Shown: positions 1 to 11,500, counted from the first letter of the stretch. The stretch: DNA of 64,000 bases from Siphonodentalium dalli (GCA_032622095.1 CP136062.1:10197710-10261709), one strand, 5' to 3'. Translations and numbers: made by a program. The notes: generated by a model not told the origin, from the letters alone.

Positions 1-200
1 TTTGAACCCGTTCAAAACTCTCCTCGGACCAAAGTATCCCTAGGTATCAAATTTCGCCGAAATTTGTCCGTTTTACCCAAATTGACCTTGCATTGACAGT
101 TTTAATGGTCAAGGTCAGGTCGGGGTCACGATTTGACCCGTTCAAAACACTTCCCGGACACAAATACCCATAACTATCAAATTACGTTGAACTCTATGGA
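1..200. repeat. Degenerate tandem repeat, unit about 132 bp
   Basis: The phrase gacccgttcaaaac recurs about 132 bases apart (near 5 and 137), followed each time by a similar stretch (cggac...aaata/agtatc...ctatcaaatt). Between them lies an inverted pair around tgaccttgc / ggtcaaggtca. No reading frame of note. It runs off the left edge of the window, so the copy number is unknown. Confidence 0.55.
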
Positions 201-600
201 AAGCCGAGGAGGACATGTTGGTTGCTAATTGCTAGATATACGACGCGGTATTTTGAAGGTGTTGCAAACTAGGAGATAGAAGTATTCTGCCTTTCAAATG
301 GTGATGAATTATAGTAGTTTATTCAAATTTTATGGCATAAATTGTTATTAAAACCGTATATACTATAAAAAATTAATGACTCGAAAATTAAGTGGGCCTT
401 TAAACAAAGTCACAATTGCATTTAGGCTCATCTCATACTCGTCCATTCAGCGATATTCTACTGCGCAGTTTGTTATAGCCTCCAGTATTTATTGAGCGTT
501 ATACCCCCAACTGTTATAATTCGCCTTTAGCAGGCGTACTCTTGCCTCAGATTATTGAGATATTAGGTCACACATAATCACATTAAATCGCATCGTAACA
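201..600. other. No gene or clear repeat seen
   Basis: AT-rich sequence without a long open frame, RNA gene boxes or a repeat I could match elsewhere in the window. Confidence 0.5.
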
Positions 601-639
601 TAGCAATTGTGTGGGCTCCTTGCGTGAATATGTAATGAG

Positions 640-1215
640 AAATAAGGTCATACGTAATGACATTAAACTCAAGAAAACCCTCGAAAACAAAACAAAATCA
701 CATTTAATGTTTTACGTTATTTCCTTCATAAAAAGAATCTTCGTGATAATGAACCCTCTCGTTACTTTAGAATATAGAATTAACCTTAAAATAAAAAAAA
801 TCTTTGGAACACAGAACCTTCGGAATAACGAACCTTCGGATTGGTGAACCTTCGGAATAGCGAACATTCAGAGAAATTTCGGAATAGTGGACCTTCGGGA
901 TAGTGAACCTTCGGAATAGAGACATGCCCCCCAATATTCATATTATATGCCCAGAGTTCAAAGGTATGGACCCATAAAATTCTAAACTTGGCCCTTAAAA
1001 TATTGAACTCCAAATTGGAGCACACACAGAACACCCACTTAAGTCAACTGAACCTATGTCATGTCCCAATGCGGGAGGGTCCATATATACCACAACATTC
1101 ATAGTATATGCCAAGAATTCAAAGGTATGGGCCCACGTAATGACATAAAATCTCAAGAAAACCAGCGAAAACAAAACAAAATCACATTTAATGTTCTAAG
1201 TTAAGTTATTTCCTC
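640..1215. repeat. Diverged duplicated block plus CCTTCGGAATAG minisatellite
   Basis: About 80 bases at 650-735 (aaaacaaaacaaaatcacat core) recur at about 1137-1214, just before the assembly gap. Between them, 803-925 is a run of short units of the form gaaccttcggaatagc. Related units appear in reverse orientation at 36945-37040 and again at 37390-37440, so this is a dispersed repeat family rather than a local accident. Confidence 0.6.
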
Positions 1216-1220
1216 CTGTA

Positions 1221-1320
1221 NNNNNNNNNNNNNNNNNNNNNNNNNNNNNNNNNNNNNNNNNNNNNNNNNNNNNNNNNNNNNNNNNNNNNNNNNNNNNNNN
1301 NNNNNNNNNNNNNNNNNNNN
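1221..1320. other. Assembly gap (100 N)
   Basis: Exactly 100 undetermined bases, the usual size of a scaffold gap of unknown length. Any reading frame crossing it is meaningless. Confidence 0.99.
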
Positions 1321-2092
1321 AGTCGGCGACGCTTTATACTATAAAGTTGTCTGTTAATCAGTCTCTTTGAAACACCGACGATAATCCTAATGGATGTACG
1401 TCTCTCGATGTGTCCATTATATTTCATTTCTACAATGACGCGGCATTCCCAACATGACGTAATAAACCATTTCCAAATATTGGAGTGCATTCCTGGCACA
1501 GTAAACGTTTGTGAGAATCGTAGTATTTAGAAATAGTAATAAACAAGATGCGAAAGAATAATCAGTCACGAATAACGCTGACTGATAAAAACTTAAGATG
1601 ATGTCTCCAATTTTGTGATGAGTAAAATGAATTATGGATATATCGCCTATTTTGAGTTTTACTACAATAGTTGAGTTTGCCAATGTGTGGGGAACTTGTC
1701 AACACATCATTGACCTCTGATCTTGTGAAGTGATTTGTTATGACATAAACCAATGAAATCACGTGTGTGCTTCGCCACTCTCCAATGAAATGGAGGGGAA
1801 TCTCATCAATTCAGTAACTGATTATGAATGAGATACCCAGAGACGTAGATATTGTTAAATTTTCGTCGGCTTTTTAAGAGACTGTCCATTTATTTAACTT
1901 TATGCAATCAGCGAATCAGCATATTCATAACTTGTGATGAAACCTTGACTTATATCACAGAAATATTACTATATGAATATGAACAAAATTACCGTGTATT
2001 TACTACAATCCACATTGGAAATGTCACAGTTCATGTGCATGGATACGTTGGTACAAACACACAGGTTTATGTACCAACTAAATACAGTAATA
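1321..2092. other. No gene or clear repeat seen
   Basis: Ordinary AT-rich sequence. The open frames are short and have no recognisable protein motif. Confidence 0.45.
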
Positions 2093-2251
2093 CTCTAAGT
2101 AATCGACTCCTTAACCACAGCAGAATTATGGGTAATTGTTCAGGATTTAGTCGGAAATATGGCTTGTTGCCATTCATCGGAAAGCTCTGTGAGAAAAATT
2201 ACCCATAATTCTGCTGTGGTTAAGGAGTCGATTACTTAGAGCATTACTGTA
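2093..2251. mobile_element. Palindromic TA-flanked MITE (family CAGTAATG), arm-truncated copy
   Basis: It begins TA-CAGTAATACTCTAAG and ends CTTAGAGCATTACTG-TA. The outer 50 bases or so (through ccttaaccacagcagaatta) are inverted at the other end. Only one arm keeps the inner segment with ggatttagtcggaaatatgg, so the hairpin is asymmetric. TA flanks and a CAGT terminus fit a non-autonomous Tc1/mariner-type element. Related copies lie at 26757-26970, 31263-31741 and 62317-62521. Confidence 0.8.
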
Positions 2252-2655
2252 TGTTGGTATCACCTTAACTAATAATGCTTACCGATAACAATTGTATGTT
2301 CGAGGCCGGATGCGACGTCTGCTGAGAAATATTGTGAATCATAATGGATCGGGTAGGTGAATATCGACCATCTCTGTTTGACGTCGGCGACAGACGTAAG
2401 GACATTGAACAGATCGGGTATCGGTTCCACCAGATCTTCAATATTACTCGTTTCATATGGCTTCTTGTTCCCTCCAACTTTACACATACCTAGAGTGAAA
2501 ATATTTTATCATTTTTATAACAATTTTTCTTACTTACTTTAACAATTTTTATTATTTTTTATTATTTTTTCTTACATTCTTTTAAAAAAAAATATTATTT
2601 TTTCTTACATTCTTTAACAATTTTTACCATTACTGACCAAGTCTGGATATAGTGT
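2252..2655. other. No gene; AT-rich with short repeats near 2500-2640
   Basis: The second half contains two or three copies of ttttttcttacattcttt. The same phrase occurs inside the TTAA elements at 49222-49620 and 50999-51397, so this may be a relic of that family. Nothing else is supported. Confidence 0.45.
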
Positions 2656-2659
2656 GTCT

Positions 2660-3470
2660 GAAATTTGCATAATGAGGTGATTTAGTGATACCACACACAG
2701 CGAGCTAGCATCGCCAAATTCACCCTCTGGGGACCTCATTTTGCATAGGCCTTGTCTTCTGAGAAGTATCTATAGTCTCAAATTAACATTGTTTTTAGTT
2801 ACTTTTTCCCTTCCGGAAAGTTTAGATATTCCTTAATTTGCAGAAAATAAAATACATAATTGATGTGACTAATGGATGAACATCACTATTACACTTCAAC
2901 TGGTCAATTTGACCCTACTGTAGGTTTCCCATAGCCGAATGAGGTTCTCAGAGGATAATTTGGTGATGCTAGCCCACTGTGCAAAATAGCGTCACTAAAT
3001 TCACCCTCTGTGAACCTCATTCTGCTGGCCATCATCTGCTATGGGAGGCATAGACATAGGTTGAAGTTCCCAAATGGTGAATATTGTGATGGACACCCAT
3101 TGGGAACCTTTTTATTATTATGCAATCAATTTGGGGGTATAGAGAAACTATACTAAAAAATAAATAGAATCTATATGAAGAATTTTCTATAGAAATGGGA
3201 GGCATAGACTCAGGTTGAAGTTCCCAAATGGTGAATATTGTGATGTATACCCATTGGGAACCTTTATTATGCAATCAATTTGGGGATATGGAGAAACTAT
3301 ACTAAAAAATAAATAAGAATTTTCTATAGAAATTTTATAATAAAGAAACTTTCCAGAGAATATGAGGCCTAAGCAGAATGAGGTCCCCAGGGGGTGAATT
3401 TAGTGGGATATCACCACTAAATTCACCCTCTGGGGACCTCATTTTGCAAATGACAGGCACACTAAACTCA
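2660..3470. repeat. Complex repeat: caccctctggggacctcatt motifs and a 150-bp tandem duplication
   Basis: The motif caccctctggggacctcatt occurs near 2729 and 3424, in altered form near 3001, and inverted near 3370-3400. Between them, about 145-150 bases starting gggaggcatagac (about 3045) are duplicated in tandem from about 3197, both containing ttcccaaatggtgaatattg. This looks like the remains of a TIR element whose interior underwent tandem duplication. No coding capacity was seen. Confidence 0.6.
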
Positions 3471-3513
3471 GGCTTGTGACAATCGTCAATGATACTTTAT
3501 CAGTGGGTCAGGC

Positions 3514-3982
3514 TTAAAGGTACTCAATCCGATCAGACAGTCCCCATACCATCAAGATACAACAACAACATTTCTTCAAAATATGCTTAGTTATCAGAAT
3601 CAATTTATTGCAACAAAATAATGCTAACCACTGTCAACAATGGTATCAAATTTCCCAAAACTTGTTATTTATCAACATTTTGTTCAACAAAATATGGCCG
3701 TATTATCACTAAAATATTGCGAAATTTGACTGTACATGTATTACCACTTGATTTTACAGTTATCCATCTTCATCAGCAATTTTGTCCGAGATCCTCCGTT
3801 TGACCACGTATTTCCGGGCCACATATTATTACACATCTCGAGAAATAACAAACTTCAAAAATTTATATCTGATCACTCTGAGCTTTGATGGGTGGGTTCC
3901 TCGACTCGAATCAAATATTTTTTACCCCCGAAGCCAAAGAAATAGTAATTTAGGATCATCTGATCGGATTGATTACCTATAA
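3514..3982. mobile_element. MITE, TTAAAGGTACTCAATCCG family
   Basis: The left end TTAAAGGTACTCAATCCGAT is matched by an imperfect inverted right end (ATCGGATTGATTACCTATAA). Part of the interior recurs inverted at 37122-37400 and 37868-38315, which share gtggataactgtaaaat-like and caaagctcagagt segments. The TTAA-like edges suggest a transposase with TTAA preference. No open frame. Confidence 0.65.
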
Positions 3983-4050
3983 TTCAACTGAAAACCATGA
4001 CGAATATCTCAAAATTAAAAGTGGTAGATGTACCTGCCGATTGTTCTGAC

Positions 4051-5752
4051 CAGGGATGGGGTAATTGTAATTTGTAATTGTAATTGTAATTGATTGTAAT
4101 TAATTACATTTTTTCAAGTAATTGCATGTAATTGGTAATTGAGTTTATTCTCAATTACATGTAATTGCAATTGTAATTGGTTAGGATGTAATTGTAATTG
4201 TAATTAGGGTTTAATTTCAATTACTTCAAAATCACAGGTACTTGTTTCTTCTCAAAGTTCTTTTTCATGATTCATCCAATGGTTTCTTCAAATGTTTTTT
4301 TTCTCCAAAATTTCAAAGTGTAAGACTGGTGACTGGCTATCACTATGTTGTCACAACACTGAGTTTTTATCCACTGTGTCTCAATGGTGAATTCTGTTGA
4401 TACCTCCTGTTTGTTTGCTTAAGCATTGGTTAAACTTTGAGGTAGAAGGCTTGTTTTTATAAATACAATGAGAAACCAACTTCAAATAATAGACAATAGA
4501 TCACTATAATATATCACTCTTATGATAATGTTTCATTATCTCCATCTGATATGGTATATATGCTATGGTAGAAATTCATACCAACCATTGCTAATGCTAT
4601 CAACATGTCTACAAAACATCTGGCAGCATTTTAATTTGCAGAAAGACACATCGTGTCCCGTGAAAGCGAAGTGCAAACTTTGCCCAACTACAATATCCAG
4701 TTCCAAAAAAGTTACCTCCAATTTTGTGACACATCTGAAGGTAAGTTTCCATTTCTATGTATTAGTTTTGTTTAATTCCATTGACATATAACTTCAGTCA
4801 TATGGTGGTATTGGTAATTTAATTCATTTTTGTAATTCTTTTTCAACATTTGTACCACGATTGTGGTTTATGTGAATAAACAATTTTATTTTATTTTATT
4901 TGGTATATGCATTGTATCTTGTCCCTTCTAATTTGCAACTGAATGACAAAGTGCGGACAAATATCTGCCTCAGCAATCCCCCAATTAGCACTGTCTAGTG
5001 GAGGCATTGTGTTACCAATAAGCTGGTGGCCACAAAGGCTAAATAAGATTATGACTCTAATTAACAATCAGAGTGTTGATTATCTCATTGTCCTTTACAA
5101 TTGGCCTGGCTGTGTGTCTGACTTACTGAGATAGACTTATTCCCTTAATAATTAAATGATGAATAGATGTGTGTTACTAAAATACTCTATTATTTTCATT
5201 TTATAGTGAAAGCATCAAGATGTCTATGAATCAACAGTCACACAAGCACCATCAGCAAGTGATCAACAACCTACTAGGATCTATCAGTATGCAAAAACAT
5301 CGGTCAAGAATGCCAAAGCATTGAAGATAGTTAGCAAAGTTCATAAATGTCTGATATCATTCCAATTTTTAGAAGATCAACCCCGACTACAAGCTGCCAA
5401 TGCAATACGCTGGAATTGCCAGATATAAATCATGATTCGCTCAGTTCTACGAACACCTATACTGGACTCAGTACATTGGCTGCTCTGTACCAAGTGTGCT
5501 TCACCATGTATCTCATCTTGCTTGTATTAAATTTATGTTTTGTTCTCAAATAAAGTTTATATAAATAAAAAGTGTTCCTACATCAATTATGTGCTGAAAT
5601 GTAATTGTAATTGAATTACATTTCAAAGTAATTGTAATTGTAATTAATTACATTGTGAAATAGATGTAATGGTAATTGTAATTGTAATTGAAAAATGTTG
5701 AAGTAATTGTAATTGTAATTAATTACATTCACAAGTAATTGCCCCAAGCCTG
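4051..5752 (+). mobile_element. hAT-type DNA transposon, 1.7 kb, internally reduced
   Basis: The perfect 8-bp target duplication GTTCTGAC lies at 4043-4050 and 5753-5760. The termini are CAGGGATGGGGTAATTG and, on the other strand, CAGGCTTGGGGCAATTAC. Subterminal regions at both ends are rich in TAATTG units. An 8-bp duplication and CAGG termini are the hAT hallmark. The interior carries a spliced BED-finger reading frame but no DDE transposase or dimerisation domain, and 1.7 kb is much shorter than an autonomous hAT, so the element depends on a transposase from elsewhere. Confidence 0.88.
4594..5428 (+). CDS. BED-type zinc finger protein carried by the hAT element (two exons)
   Basis: Exon 1 ends at 4740 with a clean donor (CTGAAG|GTAAGT). 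It encodes WQHFNLQKD, then AKCKLC (Cys-x2-Cys) and TSNFVTHLK, the aromatic, CC and His pattern of a BED finger, a DNA-binding module common at the N terminus of hAT transposases. A second exon in the intronic TTTTATAG region continues sensibly from 5213 (HQDVYES) to a stop at 5426-5428. Using the AG at 5205-5206 instead would put a stop codon directly after the finger. AATAAA at about 5549 could be the poly(A) signal. The start ATG (4594) is a guess, since the frame is open further upstream to 4522. The catalytic domain is absent, so the product, if made, could only bind DNA. Confidence 0.55.
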
Positions 5753-5764
5753 GTTCTGACCTCC

Positions 5765-5978
5765 TTAACCCTTTCAGTGCCAAGTCCGATTTTTGTATCA
5801 ACACATATTTCCTTTATCATTTTTCAAATTTATTGATTATAATAATGTGATACATTGATGGAAAGAGCTCTAAGAGCTCTTTCCAACAATGTATCACATT
5901 ATTATAATCAATAAATTAAAAAATGATCAGGGAAATATGGGTTCATACAAAAATCGGACTTTGCACTGAAAAGTTTAA
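5765..5978. mobile_element. piggyBac-like palindromic MITE
   Basis: Bounded by TTAA on both sides. The left end is TTAACCCTTTCAGTGCC and the right end reads the same inverted with changes (GCACTGAAAAGTTTAA). The entire 214 bp folds as one hairpin around gagctctaagagctc. TTAA targets and a CCCTTT terminus are typical of piggyBac-mobilised elements. It lies 4 bases beyond the hAT target duplication. Confidence 0.75.
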
Positions 5979-6513
5979 GAAAGTGATCTGATCTCTATGG
6001 GGGCATATGTCCAAAAAAAGTTATCAGAGGGTCAATTACATTACAGAGGTGACTTGACGGGCAAATGAGACACTTATTATGATCAGAACTGTAGTCTTGA
6101 GTATTTATGAGACAGACTGAGTTTTATGGGTTAACCAATACAGGTTCACAAAAAGTGTCAAAATAACGGTAAAGACATGTCCTGGTTAGTATCGACAAAA
6201 TACTTCATCTGGGGAAGAGGTGATTATTCTGTCATTATAGCCCTTCAAGATTAGGTTCAGGGGCAAATTGTTCGGTAAATTGATCTTCAGTTATTCTCTG
6301 TCATAAATGGTCAAGTGCGTCTGAAATGTCCACTCCATTACATATACCGGTATACCGTTTTCTCGGTATACATCAAGTAAGCGATTCTCCTATTCTGTAG
6401 AATTTAGGTGAGTGGCTAAATGGAGCGCACAGAATATTCAAGCAAGAACTGAGTTAGTAATCTTGAATATTTCACCGGCATAGGCCAACATTTATGATAT
6501 TGGCATTTGTGAC
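5979..6513. other. No gene seen; one dispersed taacggtaaagaca motif
   Basis: Nothing coding. The motif ataacggtaaagacatg at about 6163 belongs to the dispersed family described under 6514-6642. Confidence 0.45.
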
Positions 6514-6642
6514 AATACTGCGTGATGATTTTTTCATTGATTGTCTTTACCGTTATAATACTGCGTGATGATTTTTTCATTGATTGTCTTTACCGTTATA
6601 ATACTGCGTGATGATTTTTTCATTGATTGTCTTTACCGTTAT
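6514..6642. repeat. Three perfect 43-bp tandem repeats
   Basis: The unit starts aatactgcgtgatgatt and ends gtctttaccgttat; three copies are spaced exactly 43 bp apart (cgtgatg at 6521, 6564 and 6607). The ending tgtctttaccgttat also occurs singly, in both orientations, at about 8552, 9787, 9973 and 10149. Confidence 0.95.
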
Positions 6643-7433
6643 TAGTGAAATATCCATGGCGAGTATGACCAATTCACTTGATAATTTCTTGAATATTCTC
6701 TTTCAATACAATCATCATCTAGTGCCTTCTTATTAAGTCCTTCAAAACATTTGTGTTCCTGAAAACTTATTGGAAAAAATTCGGTCAGACTCAAAGAGCC
6801 TGGGTTCTGTCACACTAATTATGTGTCCACTCCGTTTTCGCCCTGAATTTATTAAAACAAAAATTTCTGGAAAAATTCTTTAGGTGGTTACAACTGCTCT
6901 CAGAGTGTTATAAGTTTCTCAGTTGGATAAGACCACCCTTTTGCACTATATGTGAGAAAAACTAAGTTATGTGTCGTTGCTGTTATATCAAATTCAAATT
7001 CTTTATTGGATATGACCATATTGTAGCGTAATCCAAGAATAAAATAACATATAATATAATACATAAATAAATATCGTCTCACATATAATCATTAATATAT
7101 TATTACTGCCTATAGGCTAAATTAATATATATATACGGTATATATATATATGTAGTTTAAATGTGTTGGTTAACTCACCCTATACCAACCTCTTGTTAAT
7201 ATTTCGTAATATGAGCTATAGCTCTAGTCGTTAATATATAATAATATATTAATTCGAGGGTAAGTTTGATTTACGTTTATCTAGGGCTTCTTTGATGAAA
7301 TTACATATTTGCTTTGTTGCAGAGAAGGTTTTTGGATTCAGCAGCATCTTGGGGTTGTTAATATTTTCTCCCAGTTGAAATATGTCATATTTTCTTCTCA
7401 AGTCTTTATACATAGTACAATAGTATAACAAGA
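6643..7433. other. No gene; AT-rich with a (TA)n palindrome at 7120-7152
   Basis: Contains an interrupted TA microsatellite centred on tacggta and otherwise unremarkable AT-rich sequence. Confidence 0.5.
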
Positions 7434-8335
7434 GCTACGCTGGGCGTGCAATATACGCCCTCTCTTGGGTCGGCGGAAACTGGTAAAAAAGGGACACAAC
7501 TCTGGTAAAAATTGGCGGACGGAACTCAAATTTGAACTTGACCTGCGTTTTGGTGGGAGAAAGTAATATACCAAATTATCATTGAATCCGATAAGCTCTA
7601 GTAAAGTTATCATGCGGACAACAAATTTCAGGGATTTTCTAAGTCAAATTACGTCAAATAAGGGGCATAACTCCGGTGAAAATTGGCGGACGGAACCCAA
7701 ATTCGAACTTGAGCTGTCTTTTCTCCTAATAAACCCACATACCAAATTTGATTGAAATCGGTTCACTCTAACTAAAGTTATCATCCGGACAACAAATTTC
7801 ATGGATTTTCTAAGTCAAATTACGTCAAAAAAGGGGCCATAACTCTCGCAAAAATTATCGGATTAAAACGAAATTCGGACTTGAGCTGTATTTCGATATA
7901 TGTAATCCACAAAAATACGGGTTTTGCGTATAAACATTCCAAAATCGAGTTATCATCCGGAAACCAAAAAACATAAGAAAAACTGAATTTTCTGAGTCGA
8001 AAAAGGGGCATAACTCTTCCAAAAATGGTCGGACAGAACCCAAATTCGAACTGGACCTGTGTTTTGGTGGGAAATTTCAAGGATTTTCTAAGTCAAAAAA
8101 CGTTAAATAAGGGGCATAACTCCGATGAAAATTGGCGGGCGGAACCCAAATTCGAACTTGAACTTACTTTTCGGCTAATAAACCCACATACCAAATTTTA
8201 CTAATTTTGGTTCACTCTAACTAAAGTTATCATCCGGACAACAGGTTAACGGATGGACGGACGGACGGACGCCCGGACGCCCGGACGGACAGACCAATAC
8301 TATAATACGGCCTTTTTTTCAAAAGGGCGTATAAA
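7434..8335. repeat. Degenerate 172-bp tandem repeat with GGAC-rich tail
   Basis: Units beginning ggggcataactccggtgaaa start near 7490, 7662, 7833, 8006 and 8111 (the last spacing is shortened). Each continues with a conserved ggcggacggaacccaaattc and a stretch ending gttatcatccggacaacaaa. The block ends in a short GGAC/GCCC microsatellite (8242-8285). Its outer edges are short inverted phrases (atatacgccctctc near 7451, aaaagggcgtataa near 8320), so it may have moved as a unit. Open frames inside reflect the unit and are not genes. Confidence 0.8.
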
Positions 8336-8619
8336 AAGTGTATATCGTCTTCAACTTATTTGGGACAAAAGTTGCACAATCTGTCCGAAACGTCTTTTTT
8401 TTGGTCTAGTATATCTTCCTGTTTCAATATGTAGGCCATGAGCACTAATCCTCAATTTAGTCAATTCTCTTCTATTTGCCTTTGGAATATCGATTGGACT
8501 TTAACGTTATAATGGTAGAGATAACGGGGTAGAGACATGAAAATAACGGTAAAGATTACAAAGTGAGTCTAGGACGTCTTATATAATGTAAACAGTGTGA
8601 ATCTGAGTTCCATTGTCAT

Positions 8620-9700
8620 AAATGCAATCATTCAAAACATGTTAAACTAGAATGCACTCACTGGAGCTGCCTATACTTGCGCCAATCACACATTTGGCAT
8701 ATTGTGTGGTGTCTTGCCAACAACAGTTTGAACCACGGGTGCTGGCCCCTCGTTTGAGAGATCGATAACAAAAATCTAGATATCAAATCTCTGTTCATCC
8801 ATCGCTGAAATAATGTGTGTACGGACATAATATCCCTGTTATGATGATATGGACCCCAGTTGGCTGCATATTAGGAACGATAACTCTATCCGATCTAATT
8901 ACAGGTGAGACATATTGGTAGTGTTTTTTACCTGTTAACCAACTATCAGATTTAGGCCACTCCGATGCATGGTGTATTATCTACATGTATATTACGTGAG
9001 GACCTTGATGGGGATAGCTTCAGTCTTGAATGTTAAAGTGACACACTGCGCTCGCTGAACAAAGTCTCTCCTTGTGAACGATGTATTATCTACATGTATA
9101 TCACGTGATGACCTCGATGAACATTGGGCAGCTTCCGCCCTGAATATTAAAGGGACAAAATGCACTCAGTATTTGAATATTAAAGGGACAATAGGCGCTC
9201 ACGGGGGATGATTGTTAAAGTGACACAAGGCACTCACTATGGATGAATGTTAAAGTGACACTAGGCACTCACTGTGGGATAATGTTAAAGTGACATTCGC
9301 ATTAAAAACTTCAAACGCGTTGACGTGCGCGTTACTAGGACTGACCCGCAGTTTATAAGGATATACGTCTTGGATGGTAATTTGGCGCCTATAAAAATTA
9401 CTAATTTTTTTGAAATTTGTGAAGTTTTTGAAATTTTTGAAGTTTTTGAAATTTTAGAAATTTTTCAATATTGTTCATTTATGAACGATTTATTACCAAA
9501 ATAAAACCAGATAACAATGCAAATTAAGTATATATGTGGATTTAAACTACAATTGATGCAACCATTTCATATTAGCGCGTGTTCATTTTTTACAGTATGT
9601 ACTTCCGGTATGACGTAACATATTCACGGAAGGAAGGAAGGATAAACAGACATCCGAACCGAAAACATTACTTGCGTCCAGCATGGACTGGCGCAAGTAA
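8620..9700. repeat. Large dispersed repeat, copy 1 (inverted partner at 48370-50515)
   Basis: 8620-8880 (cactcactggagctgcctat ... gagagatcgataacaaaa) matches 50290-50510 in reverse complement. 9380-9700, ending in the hairpin acttgcgtccagcatggac, matches 48364-48640 in reverse complement. The order and orientation are consistent with one family about 1.1 kb long; the right-hand copy is split by later insertions. No transposase was recognised. Confidence 0.7.
8960..9310. repeat. Nested tandem repeats (about 110 bp twice, then about 36-40 bp several times)
   Basis: gtattatctacatgtatat...cacgtga...gacct is present twice (about 8971 and 9083). It is followed by short units containing gttaaagtgacac...ggcactcac at about 9150-9300. 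All lie within the dispersed repeat at 8620-9700. Confidence 0.7.
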
Positions 9701-10378
9701 CAATGGTACTAAGTTCTTTATCTCATATTAACTTGAAACTTACATCCACTCCATTGTGTCTCTACCGTTAATACGTAATATTCATGTCTTCACCGTTATG
9801 TCATTACCGTTAAAAGTATAACGGTATAGACAACTGAACAAATTTTCAATCCAATGTCATTCAAAACTAAAGATACATAAGGGAATGACAGTTCGGATGT
9901 TTATGATAGCAAATCAGAGCAATGCTTTAAATTTCAATAGAAATCAAGGGATTCTGCACATTCAATACATCATGTCTTTACCGTTATGTGGTAACGGTAT
10001 GGACAAATGTCGAAACTTTTAAGTTGGTGTCGAACATAAACTAGGAGATCCTAAGCTTTGCTGGTTTATATATGGAGACTGGTTGAGAAAAGCTTCATGT
10101 TGGGGCATCCTAAATAGAAATCTTTTGTGGTCATGAAAGTGACAAATGTCTTTACCGTTATTTGCCCCTTTCTGTGAAAATGACCCGTCACGCCTGATAA
10201 GGTGACACATCTGCCCGGATCAACGAAAATCACACCTAGCCCTCCAGAATGACAATAACAAGTCAGAATGGAGCACTGGCTGACGGACCTTACGGCCTTT
10301 CCGATTGTCAACATAAGTATAGTGAAAGAAATAATGGCTTACAACCTATCCGTCATATATAGTCTTGGGATTACTCAC

Positions 10379-10590
10379 CGACACACGAGCAGCATTCAGA
10401 GTATTTATGAGACAGACAGAGCTGACAGTCGTTGCAACATGTACAATTCTTGTAATCAGTCATGTCGCATTCACACGATTTTATAAGCATACACTTGCTG
10501 ACCAGGGAGCCACATAAGGCGTCATTACACCACTCCTCCGCGTAAACCGCTGCAACAAGCAGAAATAATGCCAACAATCCTCTCATCTTT
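10379..10590 (-). CDS. TWSG1: Twisted gastrulation homologue, exon with signal peptide and N-terminal Cys-rich domain
   Basis: The ATG at 10586 opens a frame with a signal peptide (MRGLLALFLLVAAVYA) followed by a mature start EEWCNDALC. The cysteine spacing C-x4-C-x6-C-x5-C-x-C-x7-C-x-CC-x2-C-x2-C-x7-CC-x-C, ending CVG, matches the N-terminal domain of Twisted gastrulation, a secreted BMP/chordin-binding regulator of dorsoventral signalling. The exon ends in a strong donor (GTCG|GTGAGTAA, last coding base 10379). A pyrimidine-rich acceptor ending ATCGACAG lies 4 bases before the ATG, which suggests a non-coding first exon further right. The C-terminal domain was not found in the 10.3 kb downstream on this strand, so the remaining exons lie beyond the window, or this is an orphan exon. 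Confidence 0.85.
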
Positions 10591-10784
10591 CTGTCGATAA
10601 ATAAAAAACAGAATTAAAATCATGTACTAGTAGGAAGATAAATGCTAGTGTCAATGACACTGTAGCTCAACTTGGAAAGGGGGTAATTTCACATGTTACA
10701 ATCAATTGAGCGATTAGGAATGCGGTAAGTTGAAATGTCCATGTAATACGGTACATGTACTAGATATGAACATGAAGAGATATA

Positions 10785-11500
10785 TATAAAGTAAAATCTA
10801 AGATAGCCTGTGGCGGACATGTTTTTCAACAAAATTTGATGGCTCCCATCTAGTGGTCACCTCGAAGATCCAAACATAGTTTGGTAACGATCGGATGAGT
10901 GTTATGGTCTGCAGAGTGTTCCACAGGGTTTTGTCATGCAAAGAGTAAAATCCAAAGATAGCCATGTTTTTTTAACAAAATTTGAAAAATTTTGATGAGT
11001 CCCATCTAGTGGTCATCTTGAAAATCTGTATGAAATTTAGTGACGATCAAAACGAGGGATATCGTCTGTAGGGTGTGCCAAAGAATTTAATCATACAAAG
11101 AGTCAAATCCAAGATGGTTGCTGGCAGCCATGTTTTCAACGAAATTTGGTAAAATTTGATGGCTTTCATCTACATGTAGTGGTCACTCAAAAGATCCATA
11201 TGACGTTTTGTGACGATCGGATGAGAGATGTGGTCTGTAGAATTTGCCAAAGGATTTAGTCATGCAAAGAGTAAATTCCAAGATGGCTGCTGGCGGCAAT
11301 GTTTTTCATCGATATTATTCAAATTTAAAAGGTCCATCTACTAGTAGAGGTGATCCTAATTCCCTAAACATTCCTGGAAATTGTCAAAACAATTCTCCAA
11401 TAAATGGCGGCTGCATTGTGTGCCAATGGATTCAAATCTAAAATCAAAGATGGCTGCTAGCAGCCATGTTTTTAACGAATTTCGGAAAAAAATTATGGCT
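10785..11500. repeat. Tandem repeat, unit 155-175 bp (tccaagatggctgctgg)
   Basis: About five diverged units, each with agtaaaatccaagatggc, catgttttt, gatggctcccatctagtggt and tgacgatcggatgag. Unit starts lie near 10790, 10945, 11100, 11270 and 11440. A further single unit sits at about 12535-12715. No consistent frame is maintained. Confidence 0.8.

Noticed and set aside
7249-8080. Several minus-strand frames sharing the phrase ELCPFF
   Set aside because: They are translations of the 172-bp tandem repeat unit.
8701-8790. Possible C-terminal TWSG1 exon (a Trp-Phe codon pair on the minus strand)
   Set aside because: The sequence recurs at 50390-50500 as part of a dispersed repeat and lacks the required cysteines.
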